A stretch of 64,000 bases of DNA from Didymodactylos carnosus (Eukaryota; Rotifera; Eurotatoria; Philodinida; Philodinidae): contig CAJNOQ010000042.1 of NCBI GenBank assembly GCA_905250885.1, forward strand, positions 27,078 to 91,077. Direction: 5' to 3'. The translations under genes were made by a program, and so were the position numbers. The stretch's first letter is position 1; each line of letters starts with the position of its first letter. The notes under the pieces were generated by a model. That model saw nothing but the letters and a program-made list of their open reading frames with translations. It had not been told where the DNA came from and ran no database searches. Shown here piece after piece: positions 12,501 to 24,841 of this stretch.

Positions 12501-15500
12501 TTGTTTTGCTCTAATCGACGAAATGCTTTAGATTATCTGTCTTTAATAATGTGTCGTTTTGTTTCTTGTTTTAGTTATTTGAATTTATTGAAGATACCCT
12601 CACAGACGATAACAGTAATAGTAGTATTGAATGTACTCAGTGTTCAAAACTATTAGCCAGTGAATTTGGTCTTATTCGTCATTTTGATATGCATCATCCA
12701 ACATTATCTGTACTTTGTTCTCAATGTCATATTGTATTCAAATCTCATCGTGCACTAAAATCACATATCCATCGAAATCATTCCAAAACTTTACATCATC
12801 ACCATTCTCGACATCATGATACTCCTGAACAATCATCATCACGCTACAATACACGAACAATGGCAACCACTACAACAACTTCCACATCATTGAGTTATCT
12901 ACCAAATTATTCTTATATTAGTTCTTATTTAGTTGTAGCATTTTCATCAAAACAATTTCCAATCATAGCTAAATTGGCTTGTGAACAAGAACGCTTACCG
13001 TTAGGTAAGATAGTGTCTGATCGAAAGCTTTTACTAATATAGCTGATCGTCGGAAAAAATACGTTATTTTTGAGACTAATTATTCAAGTGATAAGCTCGT
13101 ATTGCAAATTTTTAGGTGTTTTAACATCCAAACTATATCAATGTATTCAATGTTCAAGATCTTTCCCATGTTCAAGAACATTAAAATATCATTCTGTAAC
13201 ACATCATGGTCATAGTAAAGTTCCTACGTGTAGTGACGCATTGGAATACATCATTAGTCAGTTAGAAGATGAAAATATCCAAATGAGTTATGAAGTATTG
13301 GATACTATAATAAAAATAATTGAAACAACTGAACAAAAAACAAAACAAGAAATGATGGTAAAACCTCAGCTTCATCATAGTCCACTAACAACACCAACAG
13401 CAAGAACAGTAATGATTTGTTCGTCAACAGAAATCACAACAACTGGCGGCGGGGGCGATGATGATTCCGGATTTGGAAGTGAATATTATTTATCGCCGAT
13501 ATCCGATATTGTAGAATTTAACCTCAGTGTGAGTGCAACATGTCAATATCTCAAATCGACATCGAATATTTTTAATGAGCAACAACAACAACAACAAGAT
13601 CTACTACAGTGAGTTTTATTTGTGTTCTACATGATGTATAATGATGAATTTAATTTCTTTTTAATATTCTAGTTCATTTTCATCTCAACGGTATTCGACC
13701 GAACAGGATATGAACGATTTTGATGCGTCTTCCTCGTTATTATCTTCATATGCATACCAATTTGGTCTTATTGATAAAAGACTATCACAAAAATTAACAA
13801 AAATTAAATTACAACAGCAACGTTCGATCCATCCACAATGTTTACATGCAGCAAAAACGTGTGCAAATCTTTGTGTTTCTAATTTATCATCTTATAATGA
13901 GTTGATTGAAAATTATCCATTCAATTCTCAGATAACATCGATACCAAAGGGTAGTCTTGGACAAATTGTACCCAAATTACCAGCAAAACGTCCACCATTA
14001 CTAGCAATCAGCGTTCCTGTTCTTCTTTCACCTTCATCTCCTACAAGTACTACTACTATTACCTTGTCGAATGAACAATCAACAGCAATGAAACGTAAAT
14101 ATCAGAAACAGAATCGTGCCACGGACACACAATTGGTGCCTGTCATGTCAAATTCACAGTTTACTCAAGAAACAGAGAAGAAAAATAGTGATATTTTTCC
14201 AGCAGAAGACAAATCAATTCACCTTAATGGAAGAATAAACAGAAATCACAGTAGATCTAATGTAAACAAGAATTCACCTAAAACAAAAACTGAAGAACAA
14301 CAAGAAACGCCAAAACTACTTATGAAAACACCCAAGAAACGAAGATTCGATACGGTAAGAAAAAGACGAAGAATGTAAGTCGTCAATTTATGTATCTCTT
14401 CAAAAAATCAGACATGTACTTATGATTAAATATCTTATTAAAAAAATACAGTTCTAAATCGCTCAGTAGAGAATTACTTTTACAATTTACTCCATATGAC
14501 ATCATTTTACTAATATTGTAAATTCATTTGTTTTTTATTTAGATCGATACTTCTGTAACTACTAGAAAACGTTTTCAGACTTCACAACCATCTAACAGTC
14601 AGTCAATATCGAAAAAACCATTATTTCCTAAGTCAATGTTATCACGAAATTTGTCAAAAGAAAAGTGTAAGTAAATATCCTCACTTCAACTGGAAAGCAT
14701 TGCTTCACTAATTTCTAAAATCGAATCTATATTATAATGATAATTAAACTGCATGGTAAAAACTATATTTACTTTGGCGTAAGCTGATACATCGTTCATT
14801 TTTTTTGCATTTATCATAATATATTTTTACCTTTTAGTACGTTCATTATCACCCTCGAGTGTCTCATCAACATCAACGCGTTGTTCAACGATTATATCTT
14901 CTTCTTCTTCTACAAGTGTTTCAAAAACATCACCGACATCAGTTTATAAACGTCATCGTAGAACACGTATTCCATCTCCTGTTATGAAAACGCCCATCTC
15001 ATTAACTACTAAAGTTCAAAAATCATCACGTGTCAGAGTTGAAGAAAAACAGAAAAAAACAAGTAAACAAAAATCTATTCGAGCAAATGATGAACAAGAA
15101 AATGAAGATGATGATAATGAAGTATTATCGACGTATCAACGAAATAAACGTTATGCTTCAAATGGTTCAAATCATTCAATTGAATACGTACAAACGATTG
15201 AATTAAACAATATTGAAAATACTAGAGATGTCATAAATACAACCGATTGTGCGATTATCGATTTAGAAAAGAATGAACGTTTTGAACATCCAACATCACC
15301 AGAAACAGTGAACAATGGAGACGATGAAATAGTAATTTGTGATTCACCGTCGCCAAAGAGAAAATATTCAAGTACACCATCAACATTCATCAAGAAAAAT
15401 GGTTTGATAAATAATCAAAATAACAGTAAAATAAACAGACAGGTAAGCAATGTTTAAGAAGAATGTAACGAAAAAAAATTCGATGCTACAAATTTCGATT

Positions 15501-15686
15501 AAATTGCATATGTTTTATTTTTATTTTTAGACCGTACATAATGATGAAGATGATATTTTATTTCGTTGTAAAGTTTGTGCAGATATATTATATGGACGAA
15601 AAAATTTTGCCAATCATGTCTTTAATACCCATCCAACATTATTAAAACAAAATTTAGCTAAAAAACAACTGACAACAACTAGATGA
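9518..15686 (+). CDS. C2H2 zinc-finger protein, family not recognised
   Basis: Seven exons are supported: 9518-9739, 12575-13004, 13116-13608, 13673-14354, 14543-14666, 14838-15442 and 15531-15686 (903 residues). Four C2H2 fingers are visible: C94/C97/H110/H114, C122/C125/H138/H143, C227/C230/H243/H247 and, in the last exon, C865/C868/H881/H886. Between the third and fourth lie about 600 residues of Ser/Thr/Gln/Lys-rich, probably disordered sequence with basic patches (KTPKKRR) and an acidic patch near residue 690. The better-looking donor at 14373 was rejected because it brings a stop into frame; the donor after 14354 keeps the frame. Likely a nuclear DNA- or RNA-binding regulator. Intron 1 is 2.8 kb, far longer than the others, and extra 5' exons are possible. 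No orthologue can be named. Confidence 0.75.
9740..12574. other. 2.8-kb first intron of the zinc-finger gene
   Basis: Between the exon ending at 9739 and the acceptor at 12573-12574 only short, compositionally biased open frames occur (for example 10948-11160). A short GT run lies near 10558-10569. No mobile-element structure was noticed. It may contain regulatory sites or missed exons. Confidence 0.5.
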
Positions 15687-17521
15687 TATAGATTAAAAAC
15701 GTTTTGATGTAATCGACATTTCATATTCTAATCAGTTTTATGACGACGAGTTATTGTTGTTGTTTTTGTACATAAGAAACCGTTTCTTGTTTGTGAATGA
15801 GAAAGACGAAAGTGAGAGACAAAGTGTGTGTGTGTGTGTGTGTTTCTTTTTTTCCATTCTTGTTATTTAGAATAGAAAAAAAATGATCAGTTTAAAAACA
15901 AATCTGTTTTTCTGTGTGTGTGTGTGTGTGTGTGTATTTTTGTATTTATCAATTTTTTTGTCTTTTTCTTTGGCTTTTGTTGTTGTTCTTTTATATACTA
16001 TAGAAAAGTGTATATGTTGAACCGTTTTCGTCGTTCAGTAATGTTGTATCAAATCTTCGTTTTCAAGATAGCTCAAATATAGACAGATTGCGCCTTACCT
16101 TTCTCATGCCTAAAAATTAAGAGAGGTATCGTTTTTTCGAGTATAGTTCAAAAATATGATTTGTTTTCTTTTTCTGGGAAAAGAGATATTACTTAAATAT
16201 AGTAATTGAACTCGCATAGTCTTCTTTCTTCTAGTTTAAAATTTTCAAGATTATAAAGAATCGGCTATAGTTTTGAACTTGAATCTTTTTTCGTTTACAA
16301 GCAGTTGTAGCACATCTTCTGCAATATTATTGCATACATGTCTAAAATTTTATCAGACTTTATGAAAACTGAACTTGAAAATGTAACAGTTACAGCATCT
16401 CCATTTTTTTTTCTTTCACTTAATTATTTGTTAAATTAACAAAATATGTAAGGTAGATTATTTGTGATCTTTTTTTATATATTTTCTCTCTGCACCTTTT
16501 TCTTTTATAATAACATACTGTGGATATAGAGCTATGTGCAAACGGGTTCTTTTTTTGTTGACGTTAACTCTCTTTTTTCGTGTTCTGTTTCTCTTTCTGA
16601 ATTTCTTTCTGTTCTATGTATGTATAATAAAAAAAATAAAATTTGGCAACTACACAAATCACTTTTGAGAGATTTTGAACGTAGTGCTAAGACGTTGCAT
16701 CAATTAAGTGATTCAGGGAAAATACTCTTATATGAAAGAAGTTTCGTGAAAATTAGCTGATAATCTCTGCCATTTACGTGCAAAACGGTATAGTAATACT
16801 CTGAGTTGTTTTGAATCAATTACTTATAAAGAAAACAAAAAAGAATTGTGTGCTATGAAAATAAATCTATACGTTAAATAAATGTTATGCTCATTTTGGA
16901 CTTTTAGTAGTAAAATTTCTCAATATTAATCTAAAATAATTTTAGGTTATGTTTGAGTGTTAAAAATAATTTTCATTAGTTAAAACAAATTCTTTTGAAT
17001 ATATTTTCTTTGTCTGATCCAGGAGCGTCTATTCTGTGGGACGTTTGAGGCGCAATGTCTCAAACCAAAGTAGGTGAGGCGCTATTTTGCTGTAAAAATT
17101 CATTTTTCAGATGGTACACTGAAGGCTCGAGCATCTGAGGTGGTACAAAAGGCCTTAAATACTTAGGCGGGGATAGATCGAGTCCATAACATGATAAAAT
17201 AATTTTAAAATTGATAAGAATACGAGGTAGTTTGATGATATGATACTATATGGTGTCTCATAATATACATAGAAGAATGTTCCAATAGTTATTCGATTAC
17301 CATCAAACTACTCGACTCTATTTTTTTATTTGTGATTATGAATTTTTTTCTTTCGTTCTTTTTTTTCACATTCATAGCGATTATGGACTTTCTTTCTTAA
17401 TTTTTGTTCTATATATGAATATAAATCTTCCTTGTATTTTAACCGTATTGATAATTCTAATTTGAAAATAATATCAGATTCGTTTTTTTTTAATTTTGTT
17501 TTTATAGATTGTTAAAACAGA
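15687..17521. other. Intergenic region, zinc-finger gene to VAC14
   Basis: Contains the 3' flank of the zinc-finger gene and the 5' flank of VAC14. It holds two GT microsatellites, a hairpin with GTTTGAG/CTCAAAC arms near 17047-17070, and an inverted repeat (17223-17237 with 17301-17314, CGAGGTAGTTTGATG and its complement). No exon is supported. Confidence 0.5.
15824..15935. repeat. Two GT dinucleotide microsatellites
   Basis: Runs of about ten GT units at 15824-15843 and eleven at 15914-15935, 70 bp apart, in the 3' flank of the zinc-finger gene. Confidence 0.9.
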
Positions 17522-20500
17522 ATGAGCGAGCGTGAATACTTACCGTTAACGTTAACATTAGTTAAAACATTAACAGATAAACTGTATGAAAAACGAAAGA
17601 CAGCTGCACTTGAAATTGAAAAGTAAGTTTATCGATCTGTGAAACAAACATTTTATCCATAAAAATCTCTCAGACAGTACTTTTTTTGCGCACAGCACGA
17701 GTTTCTAACAAAAAATGAAATTGAAGAAAGAACTGTTTATTTCAAAAATGTTTAGACTAATCGGGAAAATTTACTTAACTCCATTGCGCGGCTGAACCCG
17801 TTTTTCTGTCATAATCCGAGATTAAAACGTCGCAATGAGTATAATGAAAATTATGGATAAATGTTTGTTATACCTCTTTTTCCTTATAGAATCGTACGTG
17901 AATTAATGGCTGCCCAGAATTATGAACAAGTTGAACGTATTTGTAAAGTATTAAGTGAACAATTTGTGTTATCACAGAATGGAAACTTCCGACGTGGAGG
18001 TTTGATTGGCATAGCAGCATTGGCAATTGCAACTGGAAAAGTAGTACTTTTGTAATCTTTCTCGTTACGTACAAAATTCGTTTTTTTTCTTCATATCATT
18101 TTAGGAAGCTCCACGATTTCGTCAATATTTAATACCACCGGTTCTCCAATGTTTTCTCGATAACGATCCAAAAGTTCGCTATTATGCATGTGAATCTTTG
18201 TATAACATTGCCAAAGTTTTAAGAATAGTAACATTAGCATATTTTAATGAAATATTTGATTGTCTAGCTAAGGTAGATTTGTGTGTACAATAACTGATCG
18301 TTTTAAAACGTATTTTGAGCGATAACTGTCTGTACAACTGTCAGATTAAAATAGAAGTATCCTGAATTTTTACTTTTGTTTTAGTTAGTTGCGGATATGG
18401 AGCCTACAGTTAAATCGGGTGCTGAATTACTTGATCGTCTATTAAAAGATATTGTTACTGAGACATGTACACAATTTGAATTAATTGCATTTATACCAAT
18501 ATTACGCGAAAGAATTTATATTCGAAATCCATTTACACGACAATTTCTTGTCTCTTGGGTATAACTTCTTTAATTATTATAGTCTTTTTACAGACCGAAT
18601 TTTTTTATCCTAGATTTCTTTATTAACATCTGTACCAGAATTAGATATGATTCAATATTTACCAGAAATACTCGATGGTTTATGTCATATTCTCGGCGAT
18701 CCAAATCCAGAAATTCGTAAATCGTAAGATTCTTGTTCATCTTATATCAAACCTACAAAAAAAAATCAAGCGTCATTTTCGATAATTTGTAGATGTGAAA
18801 TATTATTTAATGAATTCTTATCGATTTTGAAAACAAGTTCAATAGAACCATCAATGTTTGAAGATATGACAAGAATACTTATACAAAATTGTCAGTCAAC
18901 AGGTATGTATGCTACTTTTTAGTATTAAATTGAGTATATTTTGGATATGATCAAGTACTTTTTATACGTTTTCATCAAGAAAATACTTTTGGAAAGTTTT
19001 CATGCCTCTTTTCAAGCTTACCTATGCATTTTTTTTCAGTTTAGTATCGATGGACTTGTATCCTATCGTAAAAAAAATCCAAAACTATATATATTCAATG
19101 ATAAATCATTTTCTCTTGTTCTTTTGTTTATAATTAGTTTAGCACAATATTAAACAAATTTTACGCGGATAATTTTCTTATATTTTAACTTATTCTTTAA
19201 ATAATTTCTCTTCTTCTACGATGTAGCAACATCCTAAATTATCTTATGTTATAGCGATTACCTACAAAGGTATGTCATATAATTAATTTTTCCATACATT
19301 CATCACAAATTCATTATAATTTCTGATATGATTACAGTCAGAATCAAAACTAACAGATTATAGATATGTGAAATTTCTATAGTAGCTATATTGCAGAGTA
19401 GTAAGATTCGAACTAAGTCTGCAAGAAAATCTGATTACTTTTAAGTTAAGTACAAATGTAAGTTTAAGAGATATCAAAGTGAACCGAATTATAGATTAGC
19501 AGCGTTCATTTATGAATCAGAAGAGTATGATATTAGATTGTTTTTATGATGCTGATGAAAGATTATAGTTTTTTTTTGTCTTGAATAAGATAGCATACTG
19601 TCTTTGTTTACATGATCTTTTTGACGAAAATCGTTAAAGTCGATCATTTTACTCTCGCATCCGAAACCTCTTATTATTGATCTAAATTTCGTTTAGATGA
19701 TTTAATTCAATATACGTCATTATATTGGCTGCGAGAATTTTTGAATATGAGCTCTCATGAAGTATTACTGCCTCATTCAGCTGGCTTATTGGCAGCCATT
19801 TTACCGTGTATGTCGTACGAGGATGATAACAGACAAAATATCCTTTTTTTCTTTTAAAGTATACAATGTCTTTTTACTCTTTATTTATCCTTAACAATGG
19901 AAAAATATCCGTCAAACAGCAAACGATATAAATCAAATATTAAGACAATTAATTAAAACCGAAAGTACTGCAAATGAACAGGGAAAATATTGTCTAAAGT
20001 AAATATTTTAATTATCAATTTGTTTGCATCATCAACACGTGGTATGTTTGTTCAGTTTACCCGAGTCAACAATATCTAAAGTGGTTGAAGTATTAAAAAC
20101 TCAAATTCAATTAGGTGCATCACAGTCACGAATTATAGCACTTCAATGGGTTTATCACCTATTCGATTGTTTACAAGACAAGGTCAGTTGAGTTGAGATG
20201 TGTCATAAGTTTTTACGAACTGTTAAAATCGATGAATTATTTTGTTTTCTAGATGAGTCCACATATCGATATATTATTTCCCGTTTTATTTCGTGTATTA
20301 AGTGATTCAACAGATGAAGTAAGTTGTACTATATCTTTATCCAAATAACGGAGCTATTAATACTACGCAATTCATGCTTACTCGAGCTAATTGCATCTTA
20401 TTTTACAGGCAAACAGTTTCCATATTAAGGTAAAATCGTTGCATGGCCCATCTATAACAGCTATTCATTTTGAATCTGTTTGGGAATAAATCTGAGTTGA

Positions 20501-22138
20501 GAGAGAATGTGTTCATCATCGCGATTTTATATTTTTCTTTTTTTAATAAAAAGAGAAATTGTTTTTGCTTTTTGATAGTCATTAAGATCTTCTAAAATAT
20601 TATTGGAAAAAATAAATATAGAAATACGGCAGAAAGTGAGATCATAAATTATGGTTTGCATATCGATTAGTTAATGATATAAAATAGCTCTTTTTTTTTC
20701 GGTGATTGTTGTGTTAGCGTTGTTCTTTGCTTTAATATTAAGAGACAGTAAAACTGATTAGCTTTAGCGACAATAAGTTGGTCAAAACCGATTCAAATTA
20801 CCAGTAAACGGAGTTTTAGGAGTCACTTGTTCATAATTCATTGTTATTGTCTTCGTAGGCTGTACTTCTCGTTTTGCAAATATTTGCAATAATATCAACA
20901 TCAAACACGCCTGTAACAATGTCAACACCTAAAACGATAGCATTATCCTCTTCGGAATTACTGCCAAATAACAACAACATTCGAAAATACAATGATTATT
21001 TTACAAAATTTATTGTTGTCCTCATGGATTTATTTCGCACTGATCGACTATTACTAGAAACACGTGGATCATTTATAATTCGGTATTTTATCCACATAAT
21101 ATTTATTTGTTAATATTACTCTTGTTTGCTCTTGCACATTTAGACAGTTATGTATGTTGTTGTGTGCTGAAGATATTTATCGAACATTATCGGAAACCTT
21201 GTCAAATGAATCAGATGTACAATTTGCCTCGACGATGGTTAAAATTTTAAGTTCAATACTTTTAACATCAACTGAATTACATGAATTTAGGATTAAATTG
21301 AAAGATCTTCAGACAAGTGTAGGTAGTAACCAATATTCAAGTTTCTCCATAATATTGACTCATTATTTGTTGTTGTTGTAGGATAGTGCAACATTATTCG
21401 TGTGTTTATACAAAACGTGGTGTCATAATCCTGTAGCAACTGTTGCTTTATGTTTGTTATCTCAAAATTATGATCATGCGTGCACATTAGTACAATTGTT
21501 GTAAGATAAAATAAAATAGACATGTTTTCCGTTGATACCAGTTTTAATTTTGTCTCTAATTTCTAGTTCGGATATGGAAGTAACAGTAGATTTTCTAATT
21601 GAAATTGATAAATTAGTTCAGTTAATTGAATCACCAATATTTACATGTATGCATCATAATATATTATATATTTTCCAATGCTGTTTCTGTCTTTTTAGAT
21701 CTTCGTTTAGCTTTACTCGATATTGAGAATAACCAAACATTAATACGTACTCTATGTGGTCTACTCATGTTGTTACCTCAAACAGATGCATTTCATACAT
21801 TGAGAAGAAGATTAGAATGTGTACCAACATTTATTGATAAATTGACAACATCACAAAGGGGAACAAACAGGCACTGTCTACTCTGCTTACTTTTGTGTTG
21901 TTTCGTTAACTAAAGTGTGTTAATTTGTGTTGTTTCGTTTTTTAGTATATCTTCGAATTTAACGACGAATCCTTTACCTTCTGGTGGATCATTAACATTC
22001 AATGCCTCCACACTTACTAAAAATGTTTCTTCTCGCAACCAGATAAATTTCCAAGACTTAAATGATTATTACATATCTGTGCAAAATAAACATGTTGATT
22101 CAAAACGGCAACGTTATCGATACGCCAAAGAAAGTTGA
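17522..22138 (+). CDS. VAC14: VAC14 homolog, PIKfyve complex scaffold
   Basis: HEAT-repeat scaffold that assembles PIKfyve and FIG4 on endosomes for PI(3,5)P2 turnover. Sixteen exons: 17522-17622, 17890-18040, 18105-18272, 18385-18558, 18614-18723, 18793-18902, 19697-19837, 19905-19998, 20056-20182, 20253-20318, 20859-21082, 21144-21318, 21382-21500, 21567-21646, 21699-21870, 21946-22138; 734 residues, near the animal norm. Family landmarks in order: [72 protein letters not shown] and the C-terminal VQNKH. The C-terminal half matches the FIG4-binding region. All introns are GT-AG except intron 7 (AT...AA, U12-like) and intron 15 (GC-AG). Introns 6 and 10 are long (794 and 540 bp). The Ser-rich linkers of vertebrate VAC14 are shortened. 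It appears intact. Confidence 0.95.
19838..19904 (+). other. VAC14: U12-type (minor spliceosome) intron 7 of VAC14, AT...AA ends
   Basis: The 67-nt intron opens with ATATCCTTT, the textbook U12 AT-type donor, and has TCCTTAAC, the U12 branch site, at 19888-19895, about 10 nt before the inferred 3' end. Joining at 19837/19905 restores the frame (codon A|AT) and gives [13 protein letters not shown], which aligns without a gap to the VAC14 family. The 3' terminal dinucleotide is then AA. An in-frame alternative ends at AG 19918-19919, 25 nt from the branch, and would delete five conserved-region residues. No GT-AG solution exists here. Confidence 0.75.
21871..21945 (+). other. VAC14: GC-AG intron 15 of VAC14
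   Basis: The exon ends AACAG and the intron starts GCACTG, ending TTTTTTAG at 21945. The phase (AG|T, serine) fits on both sides, and reading through meets a stop at 21911. No nearby GT donor keeps the frame. Confidence 0.65.
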
Positions 22139-23955
22139 TTCTGCCTTGTTTTTCTACTATTCACTTTTTCTGTGTGTTTATTAATATAAAGCAACTTGCA
22201 ATACGTATTTATTTACAAAAAAAGAACAAAGATATTCCAATCCGTTTTTACTTGTTTTTGTCATTTTTTGTTTACGTACTATTAACTCTATCTATAGACA
22301 ATCATTTTCCACGCATTACTTTTTAATTTGATGATTTTTTTCCAGTTTTTTCGTGATTATGAACAGTATAAAATAAAAAAAGTGAAATTATTTCTTCGTG
22401 GCTTTTACCGGTAGATCATCCGCTAACTTTGAACCATCTTCCTTATGTTCCTATGTCTTAACTCGGCACATACAACGTTGTGAAGTAAAATTACGATTTC
22501 TCTGGTTTGCTAAAAAACTAATGGCTAGTAATGTGTAGAGGCATCCCAAACCGTTGAGAAAAAGAACAGTGCGCGTCAGACATTTCAAAAGAAAATTCTG
22601 AATGTGTATAGGCTTTACTTTAGAAGTGCCTTTGCTCGAAAATTGATGATAAAACAGTCAACAATGAGGAACAAGTTGCTGGAAGTGTCTGCCGCTTTTT
22701 TCTTGTCAAGGACTGATCGTGTTGACGATTATAATTCACCATTGTTCATTTACAAGCAATATGTCGATTTAGTATTAGATTCTGTACTTAGGCAGGTTCA
22801 TATCCGCATCGATTATGATCCTGCGTACATTCGATTGTTGCTTGCAGTACATCACGTATGAAAACTATTTAAAAACATTATTGTCATATCTAGATGACTA
22901 CAATAAGCTGGCTTGAAGTATAAACGAGTGTCAACTTGTTCACTAAAACAGGAATAAACAACTGGTTTATGTCTTCGTGTCATTCTTAATGTATCAACAT
23001 TAGAAAAGAAACGAAAGCCGAAGAAAGAAGGAAACAGTTGAATCAAGATAGAAATAGTAACGTAATCAATCAATATTCAACAAAAATAGAAATCAGACAC
23101 ATGTATCATGCAAATATGTGTGATTTGATTTGAACTTTGACACTTTTCATTCCATTTCTTTTTTTCTTCCTTCATAGTGTAAAAGTATGTGAACTTAATG
23201 AAAATGTTATTCTTTCATGTCTCTTGTACGCACAAGGCTGATAAATATTTTGATTTAATATGTATCTACAGAACAATTGCAACAACATTTTCAAGAACTG
23301 ACTATTGCCAATAGTCTAATTTGAGATTTCGCTAGTTTTTCATGATGTAAAATATTGTAGTATAATACAAACAATCAAACGCCCTTCGAAAATGCCATGT
23401 CAAGTCAGACCAAGAGTCCAGTGAACTCAGACGTAGTTGAAACGAAAAATTGAACAAATATACTGTACTTTTTTTTAAAACCAATGCATTGTTCAGCAGA
23501 AAGTGTTGCTAGCATGTTGCAAGAGACACTGCAACCTCTAAGATAAAAGTAACATCAACCTGACAAGTATTGCAAAAATTTTTGCACAAAATATCAAGTA
23601 GTATTGTGAAGACTTCTGTTTTGTGTTAGTTTCAAAGAGCAAAATCTGGGCTAAAAACGTACATCAAACAAAATTTTCTCTCGAAAAGTTTACTGAGAAA
23701 ATATTCGAAAACTAGGCATTGCCAAAATGTTCTCGACCTGTAAGAATGTTGGAGACGCTGACTAGAATGATGGTAAGTATCACATTTAGTTAATTTTCGT
23801 GTTGAAATAATGCTTTGCCGGATAACCTTTAGAAAATTAATCGGTTAGCATTAATCATCGACTTTCGAACCAAACCTTGGATCTCCATTTAATTTTTTAC
23901 AAGTTGATATAGAAATCTAACCATATTTACGCATACACTGAAAGAGCTAATTATG

Positions 23956-24327
23956 TTAGAAGTCATTTTTTATACTTTATCTCGTAGTTTATTTATTCAA
24001 TCCAAACGTTTCGGTCAGTGGCTTCCAACCATACAAAGATGGGTGAAAAAAGGATCCGGACGTCTATTCGCGAGAATCAAAAAACCGTGTGACATCAACA
24101 GAACTCATAACTTAAGACCGAGAGAGAAAGGAAAAGTAGTGAAAAACTAGTGATTGTTATCAATATCCTAATTTACATTTTTAGATGTTGTGAATTTTAG
24201 CTTTATATTTCTTATCATTCAATTGTGTTTTCTTAATTATTTATCCACTGAAGAAGGTGTATAAAACACCGAAACGTTTGAATTGAATAAATAAACTACG
24301 AGATAAAGTATAAAAAATGACTTCTAA
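23956..24327. mobile_element. Terminal-inverted-repeat element with GAAAC-type stem motif
   Basis: Arms at about 23956-24013 and 24262-24327 are inverted copies beginning TTAGAAGTCATTTTTTATAC; the element is about 370 bp. The right end holds CTGAAGA, a stem GGTGT...ACACC and GAAAC (24248-24276), reminiscent of the hammerhead-like motif described in Penelope-like elements. The left end carries a shortened inverse copy. A 65-codon frame inside is probably incidental. Confidence 0.65.
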
Positions 24328-24490
24328 TATATAATAAACTCGTAAAAACGGCTTACAAACATTTTCCAGCTAATTATGTAGACATGACATCTTGATTTTC
24401 AGAGAAACAGACATTTAGAAAGCACTTTAGAAAACCATTAAAAAGTAACTTGAAATTTTCTACGGTTAACCCGACAAAAAAATATTTTAT

Positions 24491-24840
24491 CGGCACTGGT
24501 TGTGCACGGATGCGCACCAGTGCCGAAGTTTTGTTTTCAATCACTACTTTGTTTTGTCAACTTCTGTCTATATCAACACCACAGTAAACTTTTAATATTT
24601 CGAATGTCCTTTTGAATTCATCTTTTCCTTCTCATAAGAGAAGTGGCGAGGCAATGCTGCAGTGAGGCATCGATGCGGCATTGATTTTTGCCGGTGCTGT
24701 ACCCATACGGCACTGATTTTTACCAGTGCGGCACTTTTTGGGCAGAAATATATCGGCACTGGTTTGGCACTTGCTGGGCATGGGTGCGCACCGGTGCCAG
24801 TGACCGATGGCAGGTCATGCGCACCGGTGTACACTGGCTC
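24491..24840. repeat. Locally GC-rich cluster of CGGCACTG/GCACCGGTG words
   Basis: Words such as CGGCACTGGT, ACCAGTGCCG, GCGCACCGGTG and GGCACT recur in both orientations. The first pair forms a hairpin with 10-bp arms (24491-24500 with 24516-24525). The composition stands out from the A+T-rich surroundings. The open frames on both strands here are by-products of the repetition. Confidence 0.7.
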
Positions 24841-24841
24841 G

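Noticed and set aside
14355-14380. Donor GTAAGT at 14375 for the zinc-finger gene exon 4
   Set aside because: Using it brings an in-frame stop in the next exon; the GTAAGA donor at 14355 keeps the frame open.
19398-19420. GTTCGAATC-like tRNA B box on the minus strand
   Set aside because: No T-stem pairing, no acceptor stem and no A box at the right distance; it lies in a VAC14 intron.
22604-22861. 85-codon open frame with protein-like composition
   Set aside because: No recognised domain, and no neighbouring exons; kept only as a note in the intergenic entry.
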